From: Actinostola sp. cb2023
Taxonomy: Eukaryota > Cnidaria > Anthozoa > Actiniaria > Actinostolidae
Assembly: GCA_033675265.1 (NCBI GenBank)
Contig: JAUJYZ010001177.1
Span: 273,501 to 337,500, forward strand
Reading direction: 5' to 3'
Length of the DNA stretch: 64,000 nucleotides
The position numbers and the translations under genes were made by a program. Under the pieces are notes generated by a model. It was not told the origin of the DNA. It made no database searches and worked only from the letters and a program-made list of their open reading frames with translations. This document shows, piece after piece, positions 1 to 12,800 of the stretch (positions are counted from its first letter, which is position 1; the number at the start of each line of letters is the position of its first letter).

Positions 1-1749
1 AAATTTACTACAAAGAAAATCCTAATTTAAATTTAGCACTTTTGGGTGCTTCAAGCTAAAGTAGCACTAAGAGTAAGATTTGAACCAAAAAACTGAAAAA
101 TATTTGAACCGTGAACCCATTAAAATGTCTCACACCATGTCGAAACAAGTGGATAGAAAACCTAGAAATGGATTCAGTCTTCCTTACACATGCTGCTTTA
201 TTGCAACAGTGTGGAAGCATTCTAAGAGCTAAGCAATTCTTGGAAACATTTGTACAAATGGAAAAAATATAGCAGGAAAAGTTTTTTTTTTTGAACTGAA
301 GTTATAAAATTCCAACAACACCAACAACAAAATTTTTTTTAATGTTGTCTTGTATATCACGATAAAAATTAAATTAAATTTGATCTCCTCAATGGTCCTC
401 GAGTTAACACTTACTGGCTCCCTGGAGGTCATTTTATTGAGGTCAGGTTTTTCTCCTTTCGATAAACTGTTTGTCTTCAGATTCCGGCTATGATCTCATT
501 TTCTCCAATTATATTTGCAACACCATCTAATATATTTAATATAGATTGAACTCTTATCGTATCATCAGTTAAAACTTCACGAGGAAAACCGACAATATAA
601 GACTAGTATTTTTGAAACGAAATCGTCTTCATTTGCCTGAACTTTCATTTCAATTTTTTCCCATTTTTTTCAGCTAAACTTACTGAAAAGTATCTTGAAA
701 AGTATAGTAAAACAAGATGGTATACATCTGTGGATATGAGAAGTCCGTTACAATATCAACAGCCTGTAAGGGACTACAATGCCTCGCCGCATTTATTACA
801 TATGAAATTTGCACCCCAATCCACGTACACTTGTTTGTTTGTTCGCTTTTTCGTTCGTTTTTCCTGTCGAGGTGTTTATTAAAATTCATCTGTGTCAACG
901 TTCCTGTCATCCTTTTCTCAGCGACGACAATGAGGCTTCGTTATCCTGTCTTAACGTGACACACAAGTGGATCTTCGGAAGCCTCTCGATTAGAAATGTC
1001 ATTGTGGCCACTACAAAATGTCGTTTTTATCTTACGTTCTCTATTACAGCAACATCCATATCTTAAGTTGAGTTTGTAAAATGAGTTTCTAAATTTTTAA
1101 GGACGCTTGAATTTGAACGTCCAAAAACTAAACACCTGCCCGAACTGTGCTTCTATTTGTTTGTGTAGAAAGACCAAAACGCTAAGCAAAAACAGAGCAA
1201 ATCAGAGCTGCATGAAACCCGTTTTGCTTTGTAGAAAGTAATGGACGGTTCGACTAGTTTGTTTGTATAGCAGCAGTGAAATGGTCGGCAAAAAGCAGTT
1301 ATTGAAAACTAGTGAGATGTGTCACTTGAGGGAGACGTTACACGTGCGTCGTGTTGTAGGCTGCGCGCAGGGTTGAGATTTCTCTGAAGCATCGTTCATA
1401 ATGGTTTGGCTAAACAAGGCATGTCATTGTTATCATCATCGTTGTCATCATCATCATCGTTAGCACTTTACAATCACTGTCAGTACCACCACCACCACCA
1501 CCACCATCATCATCATCATTGATACCGTTACCATAACTACCATCATCGGTATCATCATCACTTCCACCATTGTCATCATGGGCATCATCCCATCGTAATC
1601 GTCACTGCGATTATGATTTCCATCGTCAATATCAATGTTATTGTTACAATCTTATCTTAGACTTCATTATGATAATGATGATATGATATATTTATCATTA
1701 TCATCTTCATCAACGACATTTTCCTAATCAGCTTTATTGTTGTTCTCAG
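1..1749. other. Intron or 5' flank of the receptor; no exon recognised
   Basis: The exon beginning at 1750 starts in the middle of the ligand-binding domain, so at least part of this stretch should be an intron of the receptor gene. I translated it by eye looking for the N-terminal half of a periplasmic-binding-like domain and found none. A CAT/CCA-rich simple repeat runs from about 1430 to 1600, and the acceptor AG is at 1748-1749. Short open frames around 717-1066 lack domain content and are probably chance. Confidence 0.55.
1430..1600. repeat. CAT/CCA trinucleotide-rich microsatellite
   Basis: Imperfect runs of CAT, ATC and CCA triplets, including an uninterrupted CCA run near 1489-1505, lie just upstream of the receptor exon. 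This is low-complexity intronic sequence with no coding meaning evident. Confidence 0.8.
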
Positions 1750-3891
1750 GTTGTTGGCATAACAACTGTCAGCCCGTTTGCTACCAGCGAGGAGCTCAGT
1801 TCCCCTTACTATAGCACGTTCTTTCGCACCATTCCTCCCGACGGGCAGCAAGCTAAAGCCATGGTCGACATTATCGAGTTTTTTGGCTGGAAATACGTGG
1901 CCGCAGTGGCCGTAGACCATTCGTACGGTCGCTACGGTGTGCGCGCCCTGGAGAGGGAGTCCTACGACAGAAAGTCCTTCTGTATCGCCATGGTGGAGTA
2001 CTTCACCCGGTCAGGCTACAAGGGCCAGGTCAAGTCCATTGTAGAGAAGCTCAAACGCGAATCCAATATACAAGTCATTGTGTTCTGGAGCAATTATGAG
2101 CCCGCGAGACGATTTTTCGAGGAGGCTTCCGGTCAGCGGTTGTTTGGCCGCACATTTCTTATGAGTGAGGCTTTGGCAACTATTGGAAAGGACGTGCTTG
2201 AGAGACACGTGGGCGTGCTGGGGAGCTCACTCGGGATCATCCCACATCAGTATGAAGACAATGGGTTTACAAAGCACCTGAAGACCCTGACCCCAGCAGC
2301 GACTAAGCAAAATCCCTGGTGGCAGGAATTCTGGGAAACCGAATTTAATTGCTCATCCGCTGACCGTAGTGATCGGTATAAGGCTTGTGGTGATTCTTTA
2401 ACGCTGGGCGACAGTTTCGAGAAGCTTTATAACTCCTTCATTCCATATCTCTCGGATGCGGTTTATGCCGTAGCGCATGCGCTGGACTTGATGATTCAGT
2501 GCAAGGGACCTAATCCTTCAGGTGCAAGCTGTTTAGGGTCCTCTTTGCAACCACGTGACTTGGCCGCCTATATGAAAAACGTCTCCTTCCAAGGCCTGAC
2601 GGGTAATGTGGTGTTCAGCGACGAGGGGAATCCAGTCCACTCGTTCTACGATATTGTAAACTTCCGGCCTGACATCACAAACAAGAAGTACTCAATCGTA
2701 CCCGTGGGATCATGGGAAGGGAGTAGAGACTCCGAGAAACTCAATATCAATATATCCTTGATTGAATGGAACAACGACGAAAACCTCGCCCCTGAATCTA
2801 CATGTAGTAAGGTCTGCCCTCCAGGATACAAGCAGACCGACACGGTAGCGTGTTGTTGGGAGTGTTTGGAGTGCCCTGAAGGCTTCGTCAACCCACATCC
2901 CGGCTATCCGAACTGCACCAAGTGCCCTGTCGAACAGAAGGCGAACAAGAAGAAAACTCGATGTATTGATCTCCCAATTGTGAACATCAAATGGAGCCAC
3001 CCGATGGCTGCATTATCGGTGACTCTTAGCGCAATAGGCTTAGTTGCTACTGTGTTCGCCATGGGCGTGTTCTTCGTGAAAAGAGACACGCCCATCGTCA
3101 AAGCGTCCAATCGTGAACTTAGTTTTGTGCTGCTTGTCATCATCATAATGTGCTTCATGTTGACTTTCCTCCACATCAGTCATCCTAACGATGCTCTCTG
3201 CCTTGTTATACAGCCTTGGAGGTATATCACGTGTACGTACTGCGTCTCGATCCTTTACCTAAAGACGAACAGGCTCGTCAGCGCTTTCCAGACCAACCTA
3301 GTGCCCTCGTGGTTCAAGAAGTACATTTTGGACCGCAAGAGACAACTTGCAGTGGTGTTCCTTTTGAACATAATTCAGATTGTCTTGACAACTATTTGGC
3401 TCGTTGTTGACCCTCCATTCATGTTCAAAGACATCAAGCCGCAGTATCACATCTTTCTGACCTGCCGACCTTGTAGTACCCCCGTGGGGTACGCCCTCCG
3501 GGCAGTAATGTTCGCCTACCTCGTCTTCCTCTCCGGTCTTTGTTCTCTGTACGCGTTCAAAGCCCGTAGACTCCCGGAGAACTTCAACGAAGCGAAATTT
3601 ATTGGATTTGCGATGTACATCCTGCTAGTCTCGTGGGTTGTATATTACCCGGTGGACTCTGAACTCGAAGGATCTTACATTACATTCGTTGCTTGTGCCA
3701 CAGCGCTACTTACAGCCTATGGATTGTTAGGGTGTCTGTTTGTACCTAAAGTATACATCATGTTGGCTCACCCCGAACAGAACACAGCCGACATCGTCAA
3801 GGCTGAAGTGGGACAGTTTACGAAGAGTTTTCGAACCACGCCCGGGTCTATACATATCAGTAAAATAAACAGAGTCAGTCCGACTTTGTAG
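1750..3891 (+). CDS. Metabotropic glutamate receptor-like class C GPCR, large last exon (5' partial)
   Basis: A single exon encodes 713 residues to the TAG at 3889-3891. The frame is open from the acceptor AG at 1748-1749, so the ATG at 1861 is internal: the preceding 37 codons already read as family sequence (FFRTIPPDGQQAKAMV). Domain order is the C-terminal half of the Venus-flytrap ligand domain (to about 2790), a cysteine-rich NCD3G segment (about 2803-2964), then seven membrane helices (about 3004-3755). Family marks are TPIVKASNREL after TM1, KTNRL at TM3, FNEAKFIGFAMYI at TM6 and PKVYIMLAHPEQN after TM7, closest to metabotropic glutamate receptors. These act as dimers at the plasma membrane and signal through G proteins. 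The segment matching IGSDSW of vertebrate mGluR1 reads LMSEAL, so ligand choice is uncertain; a calcium-sensing or orphan class C receptor is the alternative. The cytoplasmic tail is short and lies in a tandem repeat unit. Confidence 0.92.
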   Translation, partial: VVGITTVSPFATSEELSSPYYSTFFRTIPPDGQQAKAMVDIIEFFGWKYVAAVAVDHSYGRYGVRALERESYDRKSFCIAMVEYFTRSGYKGQVKSIVEKLKRESNIQVIVFWSNYEPARRFFEEASGQRLFGRTFLMSEALATIGKDVLERHVGVLGSSLGIIPHQYEDNGFTKHLKTLTPAATKQNPWWQEFWETEFNCSSADRSDRYKACGDSLTLGDSFEKLYNSFIPYLSDAVYAVAHALDLMIQCKGPNPSGASCLGSSLQPRDLAAYMKNVSFQGLTGNVVFSDEGNPVHSFYDIVNFRPDITNKKYSIVPVGSWEGSRDSEKLNINISLIEWNNDENLAPESTCSKVCPPGYKQTDTVACCWECLECPEGFVNPHPGYPNCTKCPVEQKANKKKTRCIDLPIVNIKWSHPMAALSVTLSAIGLVATVFAMGVFFVKRDTPIVKASNRELSFVLLVIIIMCFMLTFLHISHPNDALCLVIQPWRYITCTYCVSILYLKTNRLVSAFQTNLVPSWFKKYILDRKRQLAVVFLLNIIQIVLTTIWLVVDPPFMFKDIKPQYHIFLTCRPCSTPVGYALRAVMFAYLVFLSGLCSLYAFKARRLPENFNEAKFIGFAMYILLVSWVVYYPVDSELEGSYITFVACATALLTAYGLLGCLFVPKVYIMLAHPEQNTADIVKAEVGQFTKSFRTTPGSIHISKINRVSPTL

Positions 3892-4382
3892 TCAGACAAC
3901 GACCGGGGAGGTCAAAAACCCGGTATTGTTAACACCCTGCCTGGGTCTACATTTCAGACGGACAATGACGGGTACATCTCGGGGAGGTCGAAAACCCGGT
4001 ATGGTCAACACCCTAGGACAACTTTCGACGAGATTTAGAACCATACCCGGGTATATACATATCAGTAGATAAAACAGGGTCAGGCCGACTTTGTAGTCAG
4101 ACACCGACCGGGGAGGTAAAAAAAACCGGTATTGTCAACACCCTAGGACAACTTTCCACGAGTTTTAGAACCATGCCCGGGTCTATACTGACATATCAGT
4201 AGATAAAACAGGGTCAGGCCGACTTTGTAGTCAGACACCGACCGGGGAGGTAAAAAAACCCGGTATTGTCAACACCCTAGGACAACTTTCCACGAGTTTT
4301 AGAACCATGCCCGGGTCTATACATATCAGTAGATAAAACAGGGTCAGGCCGACTTTGTAGTCAGACACCGACCGGGGATATC
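3810..4382 (+). repeat. ~130-bp tandem array beginning inside the receptor C-terminus
   Basis: The unit runs from a GGACAACTTT-like start through CCCGGGTCTATAC, GACTTTGTAGTCAG and ACCGGGGAGGT. The marker CGACTTTGTAG falls at about 3881, 4086, 4220 and 4350, giving spacings of 205, 134 and 130. The first interval holds an extra partial duplication of the ACCGGGGAGGT segment. The first unit encodes the last ~27 residues and stop of the receptor; the rest are 3' of the stop. Confidence 0.9.
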
Positions 4383-4805
4383 TCGGGAGGTATCGAGAAT
4401 GTTTCTCCTACACTCCAGGACCAGTGTCTGTACCCTTAAAATAAGCAAAGCAACAAACTAGAAACTCTTATTAAAAGATTAGTTGATCATCAAAGTGCAG
4501 TGAAGTTGTGGGACGAGGAATTACACAGTCATTCTCAACAAGATTTACGGCACGGTTACGGTTCGTGCGGTGACCGTGCCGTGTCTAAGCATTCTGATTG
4601 GTTGCGCAATGATTTTGCGCGCTGTGATTGGTTGAATAGAATGTCTTCGATTCCGTACCGTGACCGTAACTCCATGCCGTATGTTTCCCACTCATACAAA
4701 AACAACTCGATTTAAATAAGAACAACACTGTCACGTGGCTAAAGACAAATCGCTTGAACATGAATTTACTGCAATTATTTTCAGTTTCATCAGATATATA
4801 AATGG
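4383..4805. other. Short non-coding gap, no gene seen
   Basis: This separates the receptor-tail array from the minisatellite. It holds imperfect short inverted repeats built on ACGGTTACGG and CCGTACCGTGACCG (about 4547-4670) and otherwise nothing I can interpret. Confidence 0.5.
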
Positions 4806-6270
4806 AAACTAGCGATTACAGTGGTATGGGTTGCGTCGGTGTATAATGATAAATTCAAACTAGCGAGTACACTAGCATTGGCTGCGTCGGTGTATAATGA
4901 TAAATTCAAACTAGCGAGTACACTAGTATGGGCTGTGTCGGTGTATAATGATAAATTCAAACTAGCGAGTACACTAGTATGGGCTACGTCTGTGTGTAAT
5001 GATAAATTCAAACTAGCGAGTACACTAGTATGGGCTGCGTCGGTGTATAATCGGATAAATTCAAACTAGCGAGTACACTAGTATGGGCTGCGTCGGTGTA
5101 TAATGATAAATTCAAACTAGCGGAGTACACTAGTATGGGCTGCGTCGATGTATAATGATAAATTCAAACTAGCGAGTACACTAGTATGGGCTGCGTCGGT
5201 GTATAATGATAAATTCAAACTAGTGAGTACACTAGTATGGGCTGCGTCGGTGTATAATGATAAATTCAAACTAGCGAGTACACTAGTATGGGCTACGTCG
5301 GTGTGTAATGATAAATTCAAACTAGCGAGTACACTAGTATGGGCTGCGTGTATAATGATAAATTCAAACTAGCGAGTACACTAGTATGGGCTGCGTCGGT
5401 GTATAATGATAAATTCAAACTAGCGAGTACACTAGTATGGGCTGCGTCGATGTATAATGATAAATTCAAACTAGCGAGTACACTAGTATGGGCTGCGTCG
5501 GTGTATAATGATAAATTCAAACTAGTGAGTACACTAGTATGGGCTGCGTCGGTGTATAATGATAAATTCAAACTAGCGAGTACACTAGTATGGGCTACGT
5601 CGGTGTATAATGATAAATTCAAACTAGCGAGTACACTAGTATGGGTTGCGTCGGTGTATAATGATAAATTCAAACTAGCGAGTACACTAGTATGGGCTGC
5701 GTCGGTGTATAATGATAAATTCAAACTAGCGAGTACACTAGTATGGGCTGCGTCGGTGTATAATGATAAATTCAAACTAGCGAGTACACTAGTATGGGCT
5801 GCGTCGGTGTATAATGATAAATTCAAACTAGCGAGTACACTAGTGGGCTGCGTCGGTGTATAATGATAAATTCAAACTAGCGAGTACACTAGTGGGCTGC
5901 GTCGGTGTATAATGATAAATTCAAACTAGCGAGTACACTAGTGGGCTGCGTCGGTGTATAATAATAAATTCAAACTAGCGAGTACACTAGTGGGCTGCGT
6001 CGGTGTATAATAATAAATTCAAACTAGCGAGTACACTAGTGGGCTGCGTCGGTGTATAATAATAAATTCAAACTAGCGAGTACACTAGTATGGGCTGCGT
6101 CGGTGTATAATGATAAATTCAAACTAGCGAGTACACTAGTATGGGCTGCGTCGGTGTATAATGATAAATTCAAACTAGCGAGTACTCTAGTATGGGCTGC
6201 GTCGGTGTATAATGATAAATTCAAACTAGCGAGTACACTAGTATGGGCTACGTCGGTGTATAATGATAAA
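4806..6270. repeat. 51-bp minisatellite, about 28 copies
   Basis: The consensus unit is 51 bp and contains TTCAAACTAGCGAGTACAC, TAGTATGGGCTGCGTCGG and TGTATAATGATAAA. Because 51 is divisible by three and one frame on each strand lacks stops, long artificial ORFs cross it (17-residue periods on both strands). A contiguous block (about 5845-6060) uses a 49-bp variant lacking AT after ACTAGT. Some copies read AATAATAAA instead of AATGATAAA. A unit with GTCGATG occurs at 5144 and again at 5446, followed by the same order of variants, which marks a ~302-bp higher-order repeat. Confidence 0.95.
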
Positions 6271-6460
6271 TTCAATGGTAAAAGGAAATCTATACCATCG
6301 TAAAAAAGAGTAAAGAGTACTTAACTTTATACCTACGTTTCAAGCCTTAGTCCTTCGTCGGAGTAAGAAAACGAAGGCCGGGCTAAGGCTCGAAACGTCA
6401 GTAAAGTTAAGTACTCTTTACTCTTTTTTACGATGGTATAGATTTCCTTTTACCATTGAA
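6271..6460. mobile_element. Foldback/MITE-like element with perfect 59-bp arms
   Basis: Arms 6271-6329 and 6402-6460 are exact reverse complements over 59 bases (outer end TTCAATGGTAAAAGG). The 72-base centre is itself partly palindromic (TTTCAAGCCTTAG against CTAAGGCTCGAAAC). The left end abuts the last minisatellite unit, sharing its GATAAATTCAA, so it may have inserted at the array edge. No coding capacity. Confidence 0.85.
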
Positions 6461-6650
6461 TATATCAGATCAATCTATGGGTGTTTTGGGAATGCTTTCA
6501 GAGATTTACCATGTTCACAGAGAATGAAGTAAGTTTCGTGTTTCTCACGTGACAGTTTTCTCAGTATTAAAACACATTCAAAGAACAACTGTTTTGACAA
6601 TGACTGTACGTACGGCCGATGATTAAAAACTTTGAAATTTTCATTTTCCA

Positions 6651-6862
6651 AGGTTTTGGACATTTCCAAAGAATTTCCAAGGCTTGAAAACTAGTTTGAA
6701 ATTTAAATACAAACGAGGTACATTGTAGTTTCCGCTTCATTTCAAACAGATTTGCAAGGTTTTAGGCATTTCCAAAGAATGTCCAAGGCTTGAAAACTAG
6801 TTTGAATTTTAAATACAATCGAGGTACATTGTAGTTTCCGCTTAATTCCAAACAGATTCCCA
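6651..6862. repeat. Two-copy tandem duplication, period ~106 bp
   Basis: The segment with CATTTCCAAAGAAT, CCAAGGCTTGAAAACTAG and GAGGTACATTGTAG occurs twice in direct orientation with a few differences. Non-coding. Confidence 0.85.
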
Positions 6863-9800
6863 AGGGTTCAAGAGCGCGTAATGTTTCCAGTGTTCAACCA
6901 GATTAATCCAGAAGAATAAAACGAAAAAACTATCTATAAATATTGCTTCTATAGTTTCAATTTCTCATTATGAAGTTATCGAATTAGCGAATAATTACGA
7001 TAAACAATTTTTTCTGTCCATTGTTTCTATCGAAAGGTTCGACAATCGTGGACAAGAAGACGCTAATTTGTTGTATGTACCTAGTAATATAACCATATAC
7101 ACACGAGTGATCGGTCAATTGAGATAATAAAGAACCCTTTATAATGTAATTCATGCCAAAACTATCAATGGCAGCGAAGTTTATGGCTTCAAGTAAGTCT
7201 TTTTATCAACGTAAAAATCGAAGTTGATGGGATTCCACGCAATGAATGTCTGGTTTCGTTTAATTGAAGAGATTCTATCGATGATTTGACAAGATATTTT
7301 CACTTTATTGTCACTTCATTTGAACTCATCGCGTACACGTTTAATTCAAAGATCAATAAACTAATCAGACGGTTCAACGTGCCATGCACGTGTTGAGATT
7401 TCCCAACCCAAACGCGGGATCCCTGTGTCGGACAACACACAGGGACTCCACACACGAGTGGGCGCGTTCTTGTGGGATTTCCTTCAGGGGTGATCTTATT
7501 TACCTCTCGTGTCAATTAGCAAAAGCCCTTGAAAGTTAATTTCGATGGACATAAAAGACTGTCGCATCTACAACTGCCTCACGGGCAACAAAAGTAACGT
7601 ATCTTTGTATCATCTTTGTACTGAACCAGACTCGCGTTTAACATGGATGATAACAGGGTAGAAGCGGGGAGTAACAACAAGACCATTAGAGATGCCCCAG
7701 ATGCTGGATTCCCAGTAACTAACAGCTTCCTTCAGAACACCATGAAGGAGTCAATGTAAACTGGCAACCAGAAATAAATCCCGTGAGAGACGGTAACGGA
7801 ACATTTGGCCCTGTCACAAGGTAGAATGCCCAATGGGACCCCAATAATAAATCAATAAACGGAATGATCCGAATGGGTAGCCATTTCTTGCTTTTGCTCA
7901 ATTTGTTCGTGTATTACACAAAGAAACTTTGGATAAAACATCTATTTGATAGTTGTGTTGAGAACAATGGTGCATGGAAACGACCAACACGTGCAGTTCA
8001 ACCAAGAGCCGTGCAAATTAGCTCACCACCCGGGAGATATCCTACCCACTTAGTCTCATCTACGAGATACCCCTCCTAGTTTGGTTGACATATCTTGCGG
8101 CTTTTTTTGGAGTATCAGATGTAAATTGGACGAACCAACACCACTTCCGGCCTGCCTGTATATTGTCTGTACTTTTGATCGCGGAGTTCAGTTGCGCCAC
8201 AAATCTGAAAGGCCTGATGCTGCAGCTAGCGATTCCCACATCTTTCCTTGGTGAACTTTTAGGCGCATTATTAAAATGATAAAGTATCTTTTTTTGTTGT
8301 TGTTTTTTCCCTATGGAATAGAAATCACAAAAAGAACAAGAAAAAAAACGAATGTCGTTGACGCCTTTCAGACTGTTCGGTTAATTGGCTTTTTGTATGA
8401 GTGTAGTCGGCTAGTCGCACGAGTCAGTTTGCCCATGATAGTCCAATTCGATCCGATACTGCGTGACTTCGATGCTAAACCCCGGTGACATTGTATGAAT
8501 GGACGACTCATAACGGTGAATCGTTAAAAGATTGCTTTATATGCCGTGAATGGTTGTGATTAGTACAGAACACTGAAGGATTTCAATGTCTGTGTTTGTG
8601 ATACGGTAGGGGGTATGCAGCAAACGCTGAGCATTCCCCTCACGCTCCGTTAAGGAATCTCCGAAGAGCGTTCAAGCGGGCGACTGTACTTGAAATCTCC
8701 TCCCAAATCACCATTGCTTTGATAAGTATTGATTCTACTATATTCGAGTGGTATTAAAGAGATATATACCTAGCGTTGTACTCGGACGATGACGTAATCG
8801 TAGCTTGAGTCAATGGCATGGTGCACAATGTGACTTATATTGTTAGCAACGTTTTTTAATTCTCAGGAAAAACTCGAGTTTTTTTCTTTTGCGCTATAGA
8901 GACGAAATTAAGGTCAGCAGGCGAAGACAAAGAAACGCATCGCAATTCTAATAACCGTGCTTTCTCTTGTGGGTCTTCTCAAAACGATCGTTTCTCATTG
9001 TTGAGAGCAAGACAAAGAATGTTCTGCGAGTTGGACCTTTTGTCAGCATTTGAAAGTTTGCTTTTTCAAGCGAGCGATAGCCGGAGAGTTGGCTGAAGAA
9101 TTCCCCTTCTCTCGTAGGTGCTAAATAGTTTATCTTAATCTCTTAAAAGGATTAACGATTAAAGATACATTTACGTACAGTTGGCGCACTGAAATGTTGT
9201 ACAATGAATGACTAATATCAATTCTGCGATAATCGATAAGTTAATTCAGCGTTATTGGGAACTGATAACCATAACGGTCAGAGTAAAAAGCTGGTGAGTT
9301 CAGTTACTTAGCTTCATTATGCTCCCTAACTGAACAACAATGCTCAAGTTTATTAGATTAACTACTAACGGTCCCCACATCTACAATATTTTCTCGTGGG
9401 AAAAACACCTAATTTCACAAGTAAAAGCCTTTCCTGGATTAGCCCATTGCCTCGATTCAATGATCAAAACACTACAGAATCTGAAGTGTCCGGATAAAAG
9501 TCATTTTATCGGATACAGTATAAAATGGATGAGACAATGACCGACTACGAGTGAGCAAACGCCCGAGGTGAACATAGAATGACAACTTTGGAAATGAAAG
9601 CACAACATTCAGCCTTTTGTTGCTAGTTTGTTTTGGTGTAATACACTGTAGCCTATCTAGAATTTCTGCTCGCTATTACCGAAAGAAAGCCTGTTAAAAC
9701 CTGAAAATACGCGACGGAAACGCTTTAAGATATTGACAAAGCTAGTCCAAAAATAACGTAAATATCTCTTCTTGAAAATATATTCTTTTTCTCTATTTCC

Positions 9801-12800
9801 ACTAGAGGAAAAATGTTAATTCAAACTCGACTGAAATTCGCTCTCACTTGAAATCGACGTTGTTGTGTATCCATGGTGATGGTTCCGATTCTGCGCAGTA
9901 CAACCAGCATTTACGATTTTATTGAAAGAACGAGAAGCTGCATTCATGACAGCATCGTTGTGGAAATACTTAGAGAACAACAACAGCGCTGCAGGAGAGA
10001 CGAAAAGCGGAGCGAAGACAGTGTGTTAATTCATTGTTCTGGCCATTCTTCGTTGTTGGCGTCGTTTCACATTTATTAAAGTTGCTTTTATTGGGGGCGA
10101 GGTGGTGCTCACAGATTGCTAAACTCCCCCAATATCGCCAAACAACTGTTTCTCGAGGTCAAACAATGCTTAAAAGACGTGAAACTCGAGTTATTTTTCA
10201 CAGCGCACACATGAAGGTGTTCTTCAGCGAGTGTCGCACTGAGATTGAAGAAGTACAAAAACAATTGCGACAGAGCTAAAATAAAGCGCAAACCCACGGG
10301 GGCCCAAAAAGCATTTTGCTTGTTTTTATTGTAGGACATAATCGTGCATTACATGAATTAACTCTACTAACGCTGAACAGCAGTATGCTCAATGACTTTG
10401 ATAACGCTCTTTTAGTGAATCTCGACAGGGGGTTGAGAGGAAGAAAAGAAAACTTGATGCGAGTCCTCTTTGGATTAATGAACTTTTTCAATGACACGAA
10501 TGGCGGCTTTCTTCTTAGTCGGCGAGCTGGCTTGATAATCTAGAGTACACTCTCTGATCATGGAAAACATATTACGGTGACTAACTTAGGAAGCAAAGCC
10601 CTAATTGTGGCGAGCTTCCTACATTTCGATTAACATCCTCGAGAATTCGTCAGTGTTGGCGAGTGTGATTGGATGAGAGCGCTAGCCTCACAAGACTGGG
10701 CCACTTTCAATTACACTAATAGATAAAGATTTGGTCAACTTTGACTGCTGTATGTATCACTATAACATCCTGGAATATGCTATAAAAACTTTAATTGGGA
10801 AGGCTGGTTATGAATGACTTAAACGATACTTTTTTCCCACAGCGAAGATGACTTGAAAGCATTAAAATTTTATTGACCCCAACATTAACCTAATTTTACC
10901 TTTCATTGTTACGCTGGTGAAAAGTTTAAGTGGCCCTAAGACCCAACTAAGAGAAATAAAGAAATTAAATGAAACAGAATAGGGTATTCAAGAAAACTAA
11001 AACCAAAATCATAGGCGAAGCATTGACTATTAATTCCTGATCTGTTGCAGTCGTGAACGGCAGGTGAAACAAGGTCGCTCGCACACAATCGGTACAAATC
11101 ATGGAATTTAGCTTCCTGGAGAAAGGAAAACTTAACGGTTGAGTTCATTCAAGTGAACTTCGTTTTTCTTCGCCCAGAGTGTTTCAGACTTGTTCTTTCT
11201 GTTCACTGTACTGATTTCAGTTTTGTTTCAATCATATGTGGTGTTCACTGGCGTTCGTGGCTTTAACGAGGATAAAAACACCTCGGGAATAATAGTACAA
11301 CACCTTCAATAAAAACAATCTCGAGGGTATGGTGAGAGAGAGTTTGAGTCGGAAGTGACAGTTTATTATGCCAAGTTTCATTTAAAAAACCTGCCTAAAA
11401 CGTAAGGAAAAGACTCGAACACATACGACTTTTGCCTGAATGTAAGTTAGATCGCCAATAATGTGTATAAGCACCACGGAACATTGAAACATGTTTGTTT
11501 TAGGACTCACAGTGGGTATTCCATTAAAGAAAACAGATTTTTACATAATTCACCCGAAGGAGTGAAATATTCAGAAAATGAGAGCACAAATCCCGGAGAA
11601 ACTCCTCTTCAGTATATCTAAATGTCGTATTATGACTGCTTCAAATATTTAACTACGCGTTTGAAGTCTTCAATTAATTTTACAGTTTAACTTACGAATA
11701 ATTCGATTGACGATAATTTAGTTTTAAGCACTGCCTAGTATGTATGTATGAGCTATTGTATGTGTTTACTAGCATATTTGGATCCAATTACGTTCTTAGA
11801 TTGATAATACCCCGAACAGAAGGCAATTGCTTGGAAAAAAAATTGTATGGAGTTCTTACTCAACACCGACTTCAGTCGAGGTCATAGCTGCAAACTGCAA
11901 TTCTATGAGGGCAATTGAACTCTAGTTTTAGCCGATAACAATCAAAGACCAACTCAAAACTTTTTCAAATCTTTCAGATACAACATTTTCATCTATGGCT
12001 CAAACATTTCTGCACAAATTCGGCGAAAACATCACTGATGATTTCAGGAAAAAACCCAGGTTGAAAAAAATATCGTTCAGTTCATGACAGTATTTCATAC
12101 AAAGCACAACAACTTGTTTCGAGTTAATTTAAACTTTTTATTAACAATTTCAATAAGGAAATTTACTCACAAAGAAAATCGATAAAAATGAAGCCCTAAT
12201 TGTGGATTTTCCCTTAAAACTTTTACAACTTTTATATTAGGTTATAGAGTTTCTTTACACTTGAGTCTTTATATTTACAACTGAATTTAGTGCGATGAAG
12301 AACGCGTAAATGTTCATTGATACCAAACTGATTCTCAACGTCAACACTAAGAAAAACTGCATGATAAAATATTTATGCGGTCATATATTGTCTTTAATTT
12401 TGTTATATGCCTGTATTTAAGTCATTTTGACACTGCTTTTAAGTTTAGAACGCTGTTTAGTTTCTTTGCAGGTCTTACACTTCGTCGTTGACTTCTGTTG
12501 CGAAGCAGTGTGAAGGACTTCGATATAGGATCTTTGCTATACACTTTGTAAAAACACGAACAAGTTAATACGTATGCTAAAAGCTAGTATTTTACTGTTG
12601 TTATTATTACGGGCTGCATTAACAGCGAAAAAAATGAAGTACTTTTTACATCATTTCTCTAGCAAATAACCCTTATTTTCTATGACTTAGAAATTCATCT
12701 TGAATCGAGTCCTTCGCGAAGTTGAGCAAAAACGTGCGGCTGCATGCGGCTTAGCTTGATTTACTAGTGTTTGCTAACTTGGCGATGTATTCTGTCTTTT

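Noticed and set aside
4790..6303. Open frames of 67-174 codons on both strands with 17-residue repeats (NLSLYTDAAHTSVLAS and NDKFKLASTLVWAASVY)
   Set aside because: They exist only because the 51-bp satellite unit is a multiple of three without stops in one frame per strand. There is no start context, splice site or non-repeat flank.
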